Shown: positions 37,322 to 49,716, counted from the stretch's first letter. The stretch: 64,000 nucleotides of DNA from Acanthamoeba sp. SK_2022b (GCA_027943245.1 JANDJZ010001746.1:1-64000), one strand, 5' to 3'. A program made the numbers and translations. Notes: generated from the letters alone by a model not told the origin.

Positions 37322-37951
37322 CTACAGTTTGCGCCCTGTCGCTACAATGTACACTTCGCGCGAACGGGCGCGGGAAGCGTCTGGCTTACGAATCTTAACC
37401 TTCGTAAACAGGGAGCGAATTTCCCGTAGGTACTCGTCAAAGCCATCTCCCTGGAACACCTTCACCAGGAAACTTCCGCCTGGTGCGAGGACATCACGAC
37501 ACATATCCAGCGCCAACTCCACCAGATACATCGACCTTGGAATATCGACCGCCGGGGTGCCACTCATATTCGGGGCCATATCGGACATGACCACCTGAAC
37601 CTTACTCTCGCCTACTCGTTCCAACAGCGCCTTCAGCACCAGTTCATCACGAAAATCGCCCTGAAGGAAATCGACGCCAACGATAGGATCCATTGGCAAA
37701 ATATCACAGGCGATGATGCGCCCGGTACCGCCGATTTGGGTGACCACATACTGCGACCAGCCGCCCGGTGCGGCACCCAGGTCAACCACGGTCATGCCCG
37801 GTTTGAACAGTTTGTCGCTCTGCTGTATTTCATCAAGTTTAAACCAGGCACGGGAACGCAGTCCCTTTTTCTGTGCCTGCTGTACATATTTATCGCTAAA
37901 GTGTTCTTGTAACCAGCGACTGGAGCTAGCCGAACGCTTTTTATTAGCCAT
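37322..37951 (-). CDS. rlmE: RlmE (RrmJ/FtsJ), 23S rRNA Um2552 2'-O-methyltransferase
   Basis: RlmE methylates U2552 of the 23S A-loop in the 50S subunit. The 209-residue protein has the SAM-binding motif [15 protein letters not shown] and the K-D-K-E catalytic set in [30 protein letters not shown] and REVYIVATG. Start [11 protein letters not shown] at 37951 gives the E. coli length; an ATG four codons upstream is possible. It is divergent from yhbY and upstream of ftsH. Confidence 0.97.
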   Translation of the reverse strand: MANKKRSASSSRWLQEHFSDKYVQQAQKKGLRSRAWFKLDEIQQSDKLFKPGMTVVDLGAAPGGWSQYVVTQIGGTGRIIACDILPMDPIVGVDFLQGDFRDELVLKALLERVGESKVQVVMSDMAPNMSGTPAVDIPRSMYLVELALDMCRDVLAPGGSFLVKVFQGDGFDEYLREIRSLFTKVKIRKPDASRARSREVYIVATGRKL

Positions 37952-38094
37952 CTCGTTTTCCAACTATCATAAAAAGAGTCTTATGTCAGGGTCGCTGCTC
38001 ACGTAGACTCACACCGGTGAAGACCGATTTGGTGATATACATGAGATGGCGGTAGAATGTACCGTTTTCAATCCCAACTTAAGCAAAAAAGACA

Positions 38095-38388
38095 ATGAAT
38101 CTGAATAATAAACAAAAACAGCACCTGAAAGGCCTGGCGCATCCGTTAAAACCGGTGGTGATGCTGGGCAATAACGGTCTTACCGAAGGGGTGCTGGCTG
38201 AAATTGAACAGGCTCTGGAGCATCATGAGCTGATCAAGGTGAAAATCGCCGCTGAAGATCGCGAAACCAAAACCCTGATCGCCGACGCTATTGTGCGTGA
38301 AACGGGCGCCTGCAATGTGCAAGTTATCGGCAGCACGCTTATTCTTTACCGCCCGTCGAAAGAGCGCAAGATCAGTCTACCGCGTTAA
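38095..38388 (+). CDS. yhbY: YhbY, CRM-domain RNA-binding protein (50S assembly)
   Basis: This 97-residue single CRM domain has the conserved MLGNNGLTEGVLAEI (GxxG loop) and LIKVKIAAEDRETKTLIADAIV. E. coli YhbY associates with pre-50S particles. It is divergently transcribed from rlmE and ends at a shared terminator with greA. Confidence 0.95.
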   Translation: MNLNNKQKQHLKGLAHPLKPVVMLGNNGLTEGVLAEIEQALEHHELIKVKIAAEDRETKTLIADAIVRETGACNVQVIGSTLILYRPSKERKISLPR

Positions 38389-38432
38389 TAACCATCAGGT
38401 TAACGAAAAGGTGCCATGCGCCTGACCAAGAT

Positions 38433-38454
38433 AAAAGGCCGCTTGCGGCCTTTT
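38433..38454. terminator. Bidirectional terminator of yhbY and greA
   Basis: AAAAGGCCGC/GCGGCCTTTT, a 10-bp stem with a two-base loop and T runs on both strands, lies between the convergent genes. Confidence 0.92.
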
Positions 38455-38500
38455 TCCTATCTTTACAAAACGTTGGCGCATTAATGACCAACGGCCTCGA

Positions 38501-38977
38501 TCAGAGATACTCAACCTTCAGGATCTCATACTCGACGTCGCCGCCAGGGGTTTTGATCACCACCACATCGTCTTGCTCTTTGCCGATCAGGCCGCGCGCC
38601 ATCGGCGAGTTTACCGAAATCAGATTTTTCTTGAAATCGGCCTCATCGTCGCCAACGATGCGGTAAGTCACTTCTTCTTCACTGTCCAGATTCATCACCG
38701 ATACGGTGGCGCCGAAGATCACCCGGCCGGTGTTCGGCATCTTGGTGATATCGATCACCTGAGCATTGGACAGCTTGGCTTCGATTTCCTGAATGCGGCC
38801 TTCGCAGAAACCCTGCTGTTCGCGGGCGGCGTGGTACTCGGCATTCTCTTTCAAATCGCCGTGCTCGCGCGCTTCCGCGATGTCCGCAATGATTTTCGGA
38901 CGGCGCACGCTTTTCAGATATTCGAGCTCTTCGCGCAGTTTTTCAGCGCCAAACAAGGTCATCGGAATTTGGTTCAT
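38501..38977 (-). CDS. greA: GreA, transcript cleavage factor
   Basis: GreA rescues backtracked RNA polymerase by stimulating cleavage of the transcript 3' end. The 158-residue protein has an N-terminal coiled coil with acidic tip residues in [20 protein letters not shown] and a C-terminal FKBP-like domain ending [12 protein letters not shown] leader region of about 150 nt separates it from its likely promoter; E. coli makes a leader RNA (GraL) here, but I could not confirm a matching terminator. Confidence 0.97.
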   Translation of the reverse strand: MNQIPMTLFGAEKLREELEYLKSVRRPKIIADIAEAREHGDLKENAEYHAAREQQGFCEGRIQEIEAKLSNAQVIDITKMPNTGRVIFGATVSVMNLDSEEEVTYRIVGDDEADFKKNLISVNSPMARGLIGKEQDDVVVIKTPGGDVEYEILKVEYL

Positions 38978-39233
38978 CGTATAAATACCTCTAAATCTTT
39001 CCTGTTCAAATAACCGTCATCCTGACGTATTCGTATGAAAACACGGTTGGCATACCGCCACCCGCCTCCAGGCGACAAACAAAAGAAACCTGACTCGGAA
39101 CGGGGCCCAAGCCAAGATCGGTTTTGCATTTTGATACGCATTTTAGCCTAGAGTTCCTTGAGGGTCATCGTTTACTTTTTCCCTGATTGCACCGTAGTAT
39201 GACGGCACGTTATCCAGCTGTTATCCCGAGATT

Positions 39234-40667
39234 ATGCGTTTTTCACGAATTGTCAGTGCATTGGCTTGCGCATTTGTTCTGAATGCGAATGCGGCCCCGG
39301 TTGAAGAGTACACACAATATCTGCCTGATGGGGCCAACCTTGCCCTGGTCGTTCAGAAGATCGGCGCCAGCGCGCCGACGATCGATTACCACTCTCAGCA
39401 GATGGCGCTGCCGGCCAGTACCCAAAAAGTGCTGACGGCGCTGGCTGCACTATTGCAACTCGGGCCCGATTACCGTTTCACCACCACGCTGGAGAGCCAG
39501 GGCGATATTCGCGACGGCGTGCTGCGCGGCAACCTGATTGCCCGCTTCAGCGGCGATCCGACCTTCAAACGCCAGAGCCTGCGCAATATGGTGGCCGTCC
39601 TGAAGAAGCAGGGCGTGCGCCAAATCAGCGGCGACGTGCTGGTCGATACTTCGGTCTTCGCCAGCCATGACAAGGCGCCCGGCTGGCCGTGGAACGATCT
39701 GACGCAGTGCTTCAGCGCGCCGCCGGCCGCCGCCATCGTCGATCGCAACTGTTTCTCGGTCTCGCTCTACAGCGCGCCGAACCCGGGCGACATGGCGTTT
39801 ATCCGCGTCGCCTCCTATTATCCGGTCAATATGTTTAGCCAGGTGCGCACCCTGGCGCGCGGCTCCGCTGACGCGCAGTACTGCGAACTGGACGTGGTGC
39901 CGGGCGAGCTGAACCGCTTTACCCTGACCGGCTGCCTGACGCAGCGCAGCGAACCGCTGCCGTTGGCCTTCGCCATCCAGGACGGTGCCAGCTACGCGGG
40001 CGCCATCCTGAAAGACGAGCTGACGCAGGCCGGCATCCAAATCGACGGACATTTGAAACGCCAGACGCGCCCTGGCATCACCGGCACGGTGATCGCGCAA
40101 ACCCAGTCAGCGCCGCTGCACGATCTGTTGAAGATCATGCTGAAGAAATCGGACAATATGATCGCCGATACCGTCTTCCGCACCATCGGCCACGAACGCT
40201 TCGGCGTGCCGGGCACCTGGCGAGCCGGTTCCGATGCGGTACGGCAGGTGCTGCGCCAGAAGGCCGGCATCGATCTGGGCAATACCATCATCGCTGACGG
40301 TTCCGGCCTGTCGCGCCACAACCTGCTGGCGCCGGCGACCATGATGCAGGCGTTGCAGTACATCGCGCAGCACGACAACGAGCTGAACTTCATCTCGATG
40401 CTGCCGCTGTCCGGTTATGACGGCACCTTGCGCTACCGCGGCGGCCTGCACGAAGCCGGCGTCGACGGCAAAGTGTCGGCCAAGACCGGCGCGCTGCAGG
40501 GCGTGTACAACCTGGCGGGCTTCATCACCACCGCCAGCGGCCAGCGCATGGCCTTCGTGCAGTATCTTTCCGGCTACGCCGTACCGCCGGAAGATCAGAA
40601 ACAGCGCCGCGCACCGCTGGTACGCTTCGAAAGCCGCCTGTATCGGGATATTTACCAAAACAACTGA
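39234..40667 (+). CDS. dacB: DacB (PBP4), D-Ala-D-Ala carboxypeptidase/endopeptidase
   Basis: This periplasmic class C penicillin-binding protein trims and cuts peptidoglycan cross-links. The 477-residue precursor has a signal peptide (~1-20, cleavage near NANA-AP), the catalytic SxxK at S62 (ASTQK), the SxN motif in KKSDNMIAD and KTG in SAKTGALQG. A large insertion domain lies between SxxK and SxN, as in PBP4. It diverges from greA over 256 bp and is followed nine bases later by pmrA. Confidence 0.97.
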   Translation: MRFSRIVSALACAFVLNANAAPVEEYTQYLPDGANLALVVQKIGASAPTIDYHSQQMALPASTQKVLTALAALLQLGPDYRFTTTLESQGDIRDGVLRGNLIARFSGDPTFKRQSLRNMVAVLKKQGVRQISGDVLVDTSVFASHDKAPGWPWNDLTQCFSAPPAAAIVDRNCFSVSLYSAPNPGDMAFIRVASYYPVNMFSQVRTLARGSADAQYCELDVVPGELNRFTLTGCLTQRSEPLPLAFAIQDGASYAGAILKDELTQAGIQIDGHLKRQTRPGITGTVIAQTQSAPLHDLLKIMLKKSDNMIADTVFRTIGHERFGVPGTWRAGSDAVRQVLRQKAGIDLGNTIIADGSGLSRHNLLAPATMMQALQYIAQHDNELNFISMLPLSGYDGTLRYRGGLHEAGVDGKVSAKTGALQGVYNLAGFITTASGQRMAFVQYLSGYAVPPEDQKQRRAPLVRFESRLYRDIYQNN

Positions 40668-40675
40668 GGATCGTC

Positions 40676-41338
40676 ATGAAGCTGTTGGTCGTTGAGGATG
40701 ATGAACTGCTGCAACAGGGGCTGGCGCTGGCGCTGACCGGCGAAGGCTACGTCTGCGACTGCGCCGCCACGGCGGCGGAGGCCAACAGCTTGCTCATCAC
40801 CAGCCAATACAGCATGGTGATCCTGGATCTCGGCCTGCCGGACATGGACGGCGCCGCGCTGCTGCGGCAGTGGCGCCGCCAGCAGATCGATCTGCCGGTG
40901 CTGATCCTGACCGCCCGCGACGCCCTGGAAGATCGCGTCGACGGGCTGGACGCCGGCGCCGACGACTACCTGGTCAAACCCTTCGCGCTGGTTGAACTGC
41001 AGGCACGCGTGCGCGCCCTCCTGCGGCGCTACCAGGGCCACAGCGACAATCTGATGCAGGTGGATGACCTGCAGCTGAACCTCTCCAGCCAGCAGGTCTA
41101 CCTGCAGCAGCAGCCGGTGGAGGTTACGCCGAAAGAGTTCGCCATTCTGGCGCGTCTTATCATGCGCGCCGGCCAAACGGTCAACCGTGAACTCCTGCAG
41201 CAGGATCTCTACACCTGGCAAGACGATTTGGGCTCCAACACGCTGGAAGTGCATATCCACAACCTGCGCCGCAAGCTGGGCAAGGATCGCATCCGCACCG
41301 TGCGCGGCATCGGCTACCGTCTGGAACCTTCTTCATGA
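40676..41338 (+). CDS. pmrA: PmrA (BasR), OmpR-family response regulator
   Basis: This 220-residue regulator has a receiver domain (D8/D9 in VVEDDE, phospho-acceptor D51 in VILDLGLPD, VKPF lysine) and an OmpR-type winged helix ending HIHNLRRKLGKDRIRTVRGIGYRLEP. With PmrB it forms the PmrAB system that controls lipid A modification and cationic peptide resistance in enterics. Placement directly after dacB, also known in Yersinia, and the partner's sequence support PmrA over paralogues such as QseB. Its stop overlaps the pmrB start (ATGA). Confidence 0.9.
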   Translation: MKLLVVEDDELLQQGLALALTGEGYVCDCAATAAEANSLLITSQYSMVILDLGLPDMDGAALLRQWRRQQIDLPVLILTARDALEDRVDGLDAGADDYLVKPFALVELQARVRALLRRYQGHSDNLMQVDDLQLNLSSQQVYLQQQPVEVTPKEFAILARLIMRAGQTVNRELLQQDLYTWQDDLGSNTLEVHIHNLRRKLGKDRIRTVRGIGYRLEPSS

Positions 41339-42396
41339 TCAGCATGCGCCGCCGCCTGCTGCTGATGCTGGCGCTGATCCTGCTGGTCACGCAGCTCATC
41401 AGCGCCTTCTGGCTGTGGCACGAAAGCCAGGAACAGATCAGCTTCCTGGTGGACGAAACCTTGTCCGCCAAAGTGCGCAGCGAGCGCGTCGATACCGAGA
41501 TAGCCGAGGCCATCGCGTCGCTGCTGGCGCCTTCGCTGATCATGATGATCGTCACGCTGCTGGCGTCATTCTGGGCCATCAGCTGGATCACCCGCCCGCT
41601 CAACCAATTGCAGCAGCGGCTGGAAAAGCGCTCTGCCGATAACCTGACGCCGCTGCCAATCAACAGCGACAGCCTGGAAATGGTGGCAGTCACCAATGCG
41701 CTCAATCAGCTGTTCTCGCGGCTGGACAACACCATCCAGCAAGAGCGCCTGTTCACCGCCGATGCGGCCCACGAGCTGCGCACGCCGCTGGCCGGCATTC
41801 GCCTGCATCTGGAACTGATGGAGAAACAGGGCGTCAAAGGCAGCCAGGCGCTGATCGCCCGCATCGATCAGCTGATGCACACCGTTGAGCAACTGCTGAT
41901 GCTGTCGCGCGCCGGGCAAGACTTCGCCAGCGGTCATTACCAGCATTTCGATTGGGTGGCCGATGTGATTCAGCCGCTGCAGGAAGAACTCGGCGAAATG
42001 ACCGCCCAACGCGCGCAGACGCTGGACTGGCAATTGCCGGCCACCGCTGCGGTGAACGGCGATCCGGTGCTGCTGCGGCTGCTGCTGCGCAACCTGGTCG
42101 AAAACGCCCACCGTTACGGCCCGGAAGGCGGCGCGATACAGGTGCGGTTAACGCCGCAGGACAGCGGCTATCTGCTGCAGGTCATCGACGATGGCCCGGG
42201 GATCAAGGAAGAGATGGTCGGGGAGCTGACGCAGGCGTTTCGCCGCATGGATCAACGCTACGGCGGCAGCGGGCTGGGCTTGAATATCGTGATCCGCATC
42301 GTGCAGTTGCACCAGGGGCGTTTGACGCTGGAAAACCGCCGCGATGCCCGCGGCCTGAACGCCCAGTGCTGGCTGCCGGAAAAGGCGCTCAAATAA
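41335..42396 (+). CDS. pmrB: PmrB (BasS), sensor histidine kinase
   Basis: This 353-residue sensor kinase has membrane segments at ~8-28 and ~62-83 around a short periplasmic loop of about 33 residues, then HAMP (ITRPLNQLQQRLEKRSADNLTP), a dimerisation domain with H146 in AHELRTPLAGIRLHLEL, and an ATPase domain with NLVENAHRYG and DDGPG. The loop keeps an ExxE motif, E55-I-A-E58, comparable to the iron-sensing motif of enteric PmrB. The HESxEQI segment after TM1 also matches E. coli PmrB. An ATG three codons in is an alternative start. Confidence 0.9.
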   Translation: MISMRRRLLLMLALILLVTQLISAFWLWHESQEQISFLVDETLSAKVRSERVDTEIAEAIASLLAPSLIMMIVTLLASFWAISWITRPLNQLQQRLEKRSADNLTPLPINSDSLEMVAVTNALNQLFSRLDNTIQQERLFTADAAHELRTPLAGIRLHLELMEKQGVKGSQALIARIDQLMHTVEQLLMLSRAGQDFASGHYQHFDWVADVIQPLQEELGEMTAQRAQTLDWQLPATAAVNGDPVLLRLLLRNLVENAHRYGPEGGAIQVRLTPQDSGYLLQVIDDGPGIKEEMVGELTQAFRRMDQRYGGSGLGLNIVIRIVQLHQGRLTLENRRDARGLNAQCWLPEKALK

Positions 42397-42397
42397 C

Positions 42398-42423
42398 AAG
42401 GGCCCAGCGTTGCTGAGCCCTTT
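42398..42423. terminator. Terminator between convergent pmrB and obgE
   Basis: AAGGGC..CAGC-GTT-GCTG..GCCCTT makes an imperfect stem with one mismatch and only short T runs on either side; bidirectional, moderate strength. Confidence 0.65.
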
Positions 42424-42432
42424 ATCACCGAA

Positions 42433-43605
<1,173 letters not shown>

Positions 43606-43621
43606 TTACCGTCTCCGTAAA

Positions 43622-44593
43622 TCATTCACCGGGCTGCTTCAAAGGAGCAACCAGGGGGGGTTCTGCCCGTCGCGGCCACCACCGGTGACCAATTGCGGAA
43701 AACATGGCGCCCGCCACGACCACAAACGCGCCAACATAGCCGACGACATTCAACGTCGGCGCGGCGAATGCCTGGGGCCAGGCCAACGCCAATAAATCTG
43801 AAAACAGCAGGGTAAACAGCGGGGTCAGCGTCACCAACGCGCTCACCTGCGCCGCCTGCCAGCGCGCCATCGCCTCTGCCAACGCACCGTAGCCGATCAG
43901 CGTGTTGGCGCCGCAAAACAGCAGGCACGCCAATTGCCAGCCGCTAAGCTGGAAAATCACCTCGGGTTTGGCCAGAGGGAACAACGCTATCGCACATAAA
44001 GTGTACAACATAACCAGGATCTGCGGCGAAGCCAGCCGGCGCAGCAATACCTTCTGCGCCACGCCGTAGCTCACCCAAACCATCGCCGCACACACGCCCA
44101 GCATAACGCCCAGCGTGTAGTCCGTCAGCCGGGTGAAGATCTCTATCAGACTGACGTTGAAAAACAGCATCAGCCCGCCGATCAGCATCAGGGCGCCAAT
44201 GACCTGGGTGATACGCATGCGTTCTTTTAAAATCAGCACGCTGGCGAACATCATGCCCACCGGCGACAGCTGGCCAATCACCTGCGACGCCGTCGGGCTC
44301 AGGTATTGCAGCGAGGAGCTGAAGAACACAAAGTTGCCCAGCAGCCCCGCCGTCGCGATCGCCAACAGCAGCAGCCAGCGCGGCTGGCGGAACATCGTCA
44401 GCGGCGGCAGCTTGCCGCGCACCGCGAGGATCGCGCCCAAACCGATGGCGGCCATGGTAAAGCGATACCAAACGACGGTAAACGGCTCCATCACCGTCAA
44501 CACTTCTTTCATCGCGATCGGCAACGCACCCCAGCAAACCGCCGTGGTTAACGCCAGGGAAATACCAACGCCGACCTGCTGCTTCGTATCCAT
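43622..44593 (-). CDS. yhbE: YhbE, EamA/DMT-family inner-membrane transporter
   Basis: This 323-residue protein has ten predicted membrane segments in two EamA halves (first GISLALTTAVCWGALPIAMKEV; second TLGVMLGVCAAMVWVSYGVAQK). It matches E. coli YhbE in length and position. Substrate unknown. ATG 44593 has AAGGTGAT in front; an upstream in-frame start at 44632 lies in the rpmA terminator region and is rejected. Confidence 0.92.
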   Translation of the reverse strand: MDTKQQVGVGISLALTTAVCWGALPIAMKEVLTVMEPFTVVWYRFTMAAIGLGAILAVRGKLPPLTMFRQPRWLLLLAIATAGLLGNFVFFSSSLQYLSPTASQVIGQLSPVGMMFASVLILKERMRITQVIGALMLIGGLMLFFNVSLIEIFTRLTDYTLGVMLGVCAAMVWVSYGVAQKVLLRRLASPQILVMLYTLCAIALFPLAKPEVIFQLSGWQLACLLFCGANTLIGYGALAEAMARWQAAQVSALVTLTPLFTLLFSDLLALAWPQAFAAPTLNVVGYVGAFVVVAGAMFSAIGHRWWPRRAEPPLVAPLKQPGE

Positions 44594-44646
44594 ATCACCT
44601 TCGCCAACGCTGACAGGCCAACCCCCAGGCAACCCATAAATGTAAA

Positions 44647-44672
44647 AAGCCCCGCAACGAATTGCGGGGCTT
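44647..44672 (-). terminator. rplU-rpmA terminator
   Basis: AAGCCCCGCAA/TTGCGGGGCTT, an 11-bp perfect stem with a CGAA loop, runs into TTTTTACA on the minus strand 27 bp after rpmA. Confidence 0.9.
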
Positions 44673-44698
44673 ACATCTATTTCGTAAGGCTCGAAAAA

Positions 44699-44968
<270 letters not shown>

Positions 44969-44973
44969 CTAAC

Positions 44974-45342
<369 letters not shown>

Positions 45343-45555
45343 TCACAATAGGGCGCGAATTCTACGCAAAAAAGCAGCGCATGACAAGAGCAGAATAAGA
45401 CCAGAAGGAGAAAAAAGAAGAAAAAAAGCGCAGTTTCTTTCGTGGCGTTTATCTGAACCGTTTTTCAAGTACAATCATAGGGACAGTTACCGCCATGTAC
45501 CGATGTGAGCAGCGATCTCAACGCGGTGAAGAGAAACACAGCTGAAAAAAACACA

Positions 45556-46527
45556 ATGAACCTAGATCAAATTACCGAGTTGACCGCGCAAGATATGGCG
45601 GCCGTGAACGCAACAATTCTCGAACAGCTGAATTCCGATGTCACGCTCATCAATCAGCTTGGCTATTACATTATCAGCGGTGGCGGTAAGCGCATCCGGC
45701 CGATGATCGCCGTCCTGGCGGCGCGGGCGTTGGGCTATGAAGGCAACAAGCACGTCACCGTTGCCGCCCTGATCGAATTCATTCATACCGCCACGCTGCT
45801 GCATGACGACGTCGTCGACGAATCGGACATGCGCCGCGGCAAAGCCACCGCCAACGCGGCGTTCGGCAACGCCGCCAGCGTGCTGGTCGGCGACTTTATC
45901 TATACCCGCGCCTTCCAGATGATGACCAGCCTGGAATCCCTGCGCGTGCTGGCGCTGATGTCGGAGGCGGTCAACGTCATTGCCGAAGGCGAAGTGCTGC
46001 AGTTGATGAACGTGCACGATCCCGACATCAGCGAAGAAAGCTATATGCGAGTGATCTACAGCAAAACCGCCCGCCTGTTCGAGGCAGCGGCGCAATCGTC
46101 GGCGATCCTGTCCGGTGCCAGCGCCGAACAAGAGCAGGCGCTGCAAGACTATGGCCGCTACCTCGGCACCGCTTTCCAGCTGATCGACGATCTGCTCGAC
46201 TACAGCGCCGACGGCAGCACCCTGGGCAAAAACACCGGCGACGATCTGAACGAAGGGAAACCGACCCTGCCGCTGCTGCACGCGATGCACAACGGCGACG
46301 ACGCGCAGCGTGACATGATCCGCGGTGCGATTGAGCAAGGTAACGGTCGTCATCTGTTGGAGCCGGTACTGCAGGCGATGCAACAATGCGGTTCGCTGGA
46401 GTACACCCGCAAACGCGCCGAAGAAGAAGCCGACAAGGCGATCGCCGCGCTGCAGGTCTTGCCGGCATCGGAGCACCGTACGGCGCTGGAGGGCCTGGCC
46501 CATCTGGCGGTGCAACGCGACTTTTAA
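45556..46527 (+). CDS. ispB: IspB, octaprenyl diphosphate synthase
   Basis: IspB makes the C40 side chain of ubiquinone and menaquinone from IPP and FPP, so it feeds the same quinone pathway as ubiTUV in this window. The 323-residue trans-prenyltransferase has GGGKRIRP, the first Asp-rich motif LLHDDVVDESD and the second FQLIDDLLDY. Start 45556 gives the E. coli length; an upstream in-frame start at 45505 is less likely. A TACAAT hexamer at 45470-45475 may be its -10. Confidence 0.97.
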   Translation: MNLDQITELTAQDMAAVNATILEQLNSDVTLINQLGYYIISGGGKRIRPMIAVLAARALGYEGNKHVTVAALIEFIHTATLLHDDVVDESDMRRGKATANAAFGNAASVLVGDFIYTRAFQMMTSLESLRVLALMSEAVNVIAEGEVLQLMNVHDPDISEESYMRVIYSKTARLFEAAAQSSAILSGASAEQEQALQDYGRYLGTAFQLIDDLLDYSADGSTLGKNTGDDLNEGKPTLPLLHAMHNGDDAQRDMIRGAIEQGNGRHLLEPVLQAMQQCGSLEYTRKRAEEEADKAIAALQVLPASEHRTALEGLAHLAVQRDF

Positions 46528-46552
46528 GAAATTAATATTTCTTAAAAACCAT

Positions 46553-46574
46553 CAGGCCCGCGTACGCGGGCCTG
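46553..46574. terminator. Perfect 22-bp palindrome between ispB and the Mu-type repressor gene
   Basis: The arms CAGGCCCGCGT and ACGCGGGCCTG touch at the centre (46563/46564). Read on the minus strand it is followed by ATGGTTTTT, so it may end the 46576 gene; for ispB it follows a second inverted repeat (TTAAGAAAT/ATTTCTTAA, 46524-46545) that includes the ispB stop. Likely a two-way terminator. Confidence 0.6.
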
Positions 46575-46575
46575 C

Positions 46576-46932
46576 CTAGCTATTGCTCTCTTCGTCGATG
46601 CGCGCCAACAGGCCGCCGATCCCTTCCCGCATCAGGAAAGCCACCATTTTCTCGCGCTCGCTCTCCGTCAAATGGTAGTAATACTCGATCCAGACCGCCA
46701 ACGGATCCTGACGCTCTACGTCATATACCGCCCCGTCCTCCTTCAGCACCAGCAGGTTACGCACGTTTGAAGGCAGGCTGTCGATATGGTACTCCAACGC
46801 TTTTCCCTGCACGCCTTTACGCCTGCGGCTGATCCAGCCTTCGCGCCGGGCCATCAGATTAATTCCCTGTGGTGAGGAAGGTAATCCTGCGATGCCTGTC
46901 AGTTCCTTGGCGGCAAACCACTCGTTTTTCAT
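46576..46932 (-). CDS. Mu-type DNA-binding (HTH_Tnp_Mu_1-like) protein
   Basis: This 118-residue protein begins MKNEWFAAKELTGIAGLP, with the winged-helix pattern of the N-terminal DNA-binding domain of Mu transposase and Mu repressor (GINLMARREGWISRRRKGVQGKALEYHIDSLP). The C-terminal part (~75-118, YHLTESEREKMVAFLMREGI) is not transposase, so no recombinase is present. ATG 46932 is chosen for spacing to AGAG; ATGs at 46938 and 46941 are alternatives. It is divergent from the Ner-like gene sfsB, resembling the repressor/ner pair of Mu-like phages. Function is likely regulatory, targets unknown. Confidence 0.75.
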   Translation of the reverse strand: MKNEWFAAKELTGIAGLPSSPQGINLMARREGWISRRRKGVQGKALEYHIDSLPSNVRNLLVLKEDGAVYDVERQDPLAVWIEYYYHLTESEREKMVAFLMREGIGGLLARIDEESNS

Positions 46933-46941
46933 GGCCATCAT

Positions 46942-47112
46942 CTCTGGGCAATAGTGGGCAACGTCATTTTTGGAAATTACTTGGGTATTTTTTTGGAAAT
47001 TTAATGGTATTCTGGTTTCTGAATAAGCGATTCACGTTGTGCAAACGCCTAACCTTGACCCGTTAGTTATACCACTAACGCAACTTTGGCTAATCAGAAA
47101 AGGAATGTAAAC
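46942..47112. promoter_or_regulatory. Divergent control region with paired 12-bp direct repeats and an inverted repeat
   Basis: TTTTTGGAAATT occurs twice, at 46967-46978 and 46990-47001, with a 23-bp period (about two helical turns). TGGGCAA also occurs twice near 46946 and 46956. Nearer sfsB, CGTTAGT and ACTAACG form a 7-bp inverted repeat with a 6-bp spacer at 47061-47080. These are candidate operators for the two flanking Mu-type regulators. Confidence 0.5.
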
Positions 47113-47373
47113 ATGAATTCAAGGAACCCAGATTGGCATCCGGCAGATATCATCGCGGCGCTCCGCAAGCAGGGCACCACGCTGGCGGCAGTGTCGCGCA
47201 AGGCCGGATTAAGCTCATCAACGCTGGCCAACGCGCTGTCGCGCCCGTGGCCAAAGGGGGAGTGGCTGATCGCCGAAGCGATAGGCATCCACCCTTCGGA
47301 GATCTGGCCAAGCCGCTATTACGATCCGCGCAGCGATTGCCTGCTGGATCGCAAGGCACGCATCAAATCGTGA
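47113..47373 (+). CDS. sfsB: SfsB/Nlp, Ner-family DNA-binding transcriptional regulator
   Basis: This 86-residue Ner-like protein has a helix-turn-helix in DWHPADIIAALRKQGTTLAAVSRKAGLSSSTLANALSRPWPKGE and the family ending HPSEIWPSRYYDP. Ner is the early regulator of phage Mu; the chromosomal relative SfsB (Nlp) sits after ispB in E. coli too and affects maltose gene expression there. AAGGA lies eight bases before the ATG at 47113. In E. coli murA follows; here mdh does. Confidence 0.92.
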   Translation: MNSRNPDWHPADIIAALRKQGTTLAAVSRKAGLSSSTLANALSRPWPKGEWLIAEAIGIHPSEIWPSRYYDPRSDCLLDRKARIKS

Positions 47374-47382
47374 ACGCGGGGC

Positions 47383-47412
47383 AAAAAAAACCGCCGGAAC
47401 AGCGTCCGGCGG
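47383..47412 (-). terminator. mdh intrinsic terminator
   Basis: CCGCCGGA/TCCGGCGG with a 6-nt loop and eight Ts on the minus strand, 27 bp after the mdh stop; the hairpin also sits just past the sfsB stop. Confidence 0.9.
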
Positions 47413-47439
47413 CGTTTATCGGCTGACTATCGGCAACGA

Positions 47440-49313
<1,874 letters not shown>

Positions 49314-49319
49314 AACCTG

Positions 49320-49366
49320 GCGCTAACAAAGTGCGGCTGTTGCCCGCACTTTGTTAGCGCTTCTTT
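49320..49366 (+). terminator. argR terminator with 17-bp perfect stem
   Basis: The arms GCGCTAACAAAGTGCGG (49320-49336) and its complement (49344-49360) enclose a 7-nt loop, followed by TTCTTT. It lies seven bases after the argR stop. Confidence 0.85.
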
Positions 49367-49716
49367 AACCCCCGCGTTACCTTCCCTGCCTTCAACCGCG
49401 TTTAACACTGCTTTTTTATCCCTCAGCAACACATTTCCATGACATCTCCATGTAACCAGCAGTACCCACTGTGATCTTCCGCACTTTTGGTCAAAAGCAC
49501 TTACCTCATTGAAATTACATAAATTTAACATCAAAAGATCGTTTTATGAGCGTTTTTTATTCCTTATGGTTATAAAAAATAAGGATCATGAGGTTAAAGT
49601 TTCACTAGCAACTGTTAGCGAACTATTAATTTTTCGCGTTACTAGCTGTATACTCATTTTCGTGAACTGAATCACAGTTCGTTGGAACTGATAAAAGAAT
49701 ACGATGAGGTGAGATG
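49367..49716 (+). promoter_or_regulatory. AT-rich region upstream of the yhcN-like pair
   Basis: No gene is seen. The second half is AT-rich. A TATACT hexamer at 49649-49654 is a plausible -10 for the first yhcN-like gene, with only a poor -35 (TTAATT); GAGGTGA at 49705-49711 is its ribosome-binding site. No regulator site was identified. Confidence 0.4.

Noticed and set aside
38978..39130. GraL-type leader RNA of greA
   Set aside because: A leader exists, but no convincing internal terminator was found, so a discrete sRNA is not supported.
46576..47373. A Mu-like prophage or transposon
   Set aside because: Only two DNA-binding proteins are present. There is no transposase catalytic domain, MuB-like ATPase, structural gene or terminal repeat.
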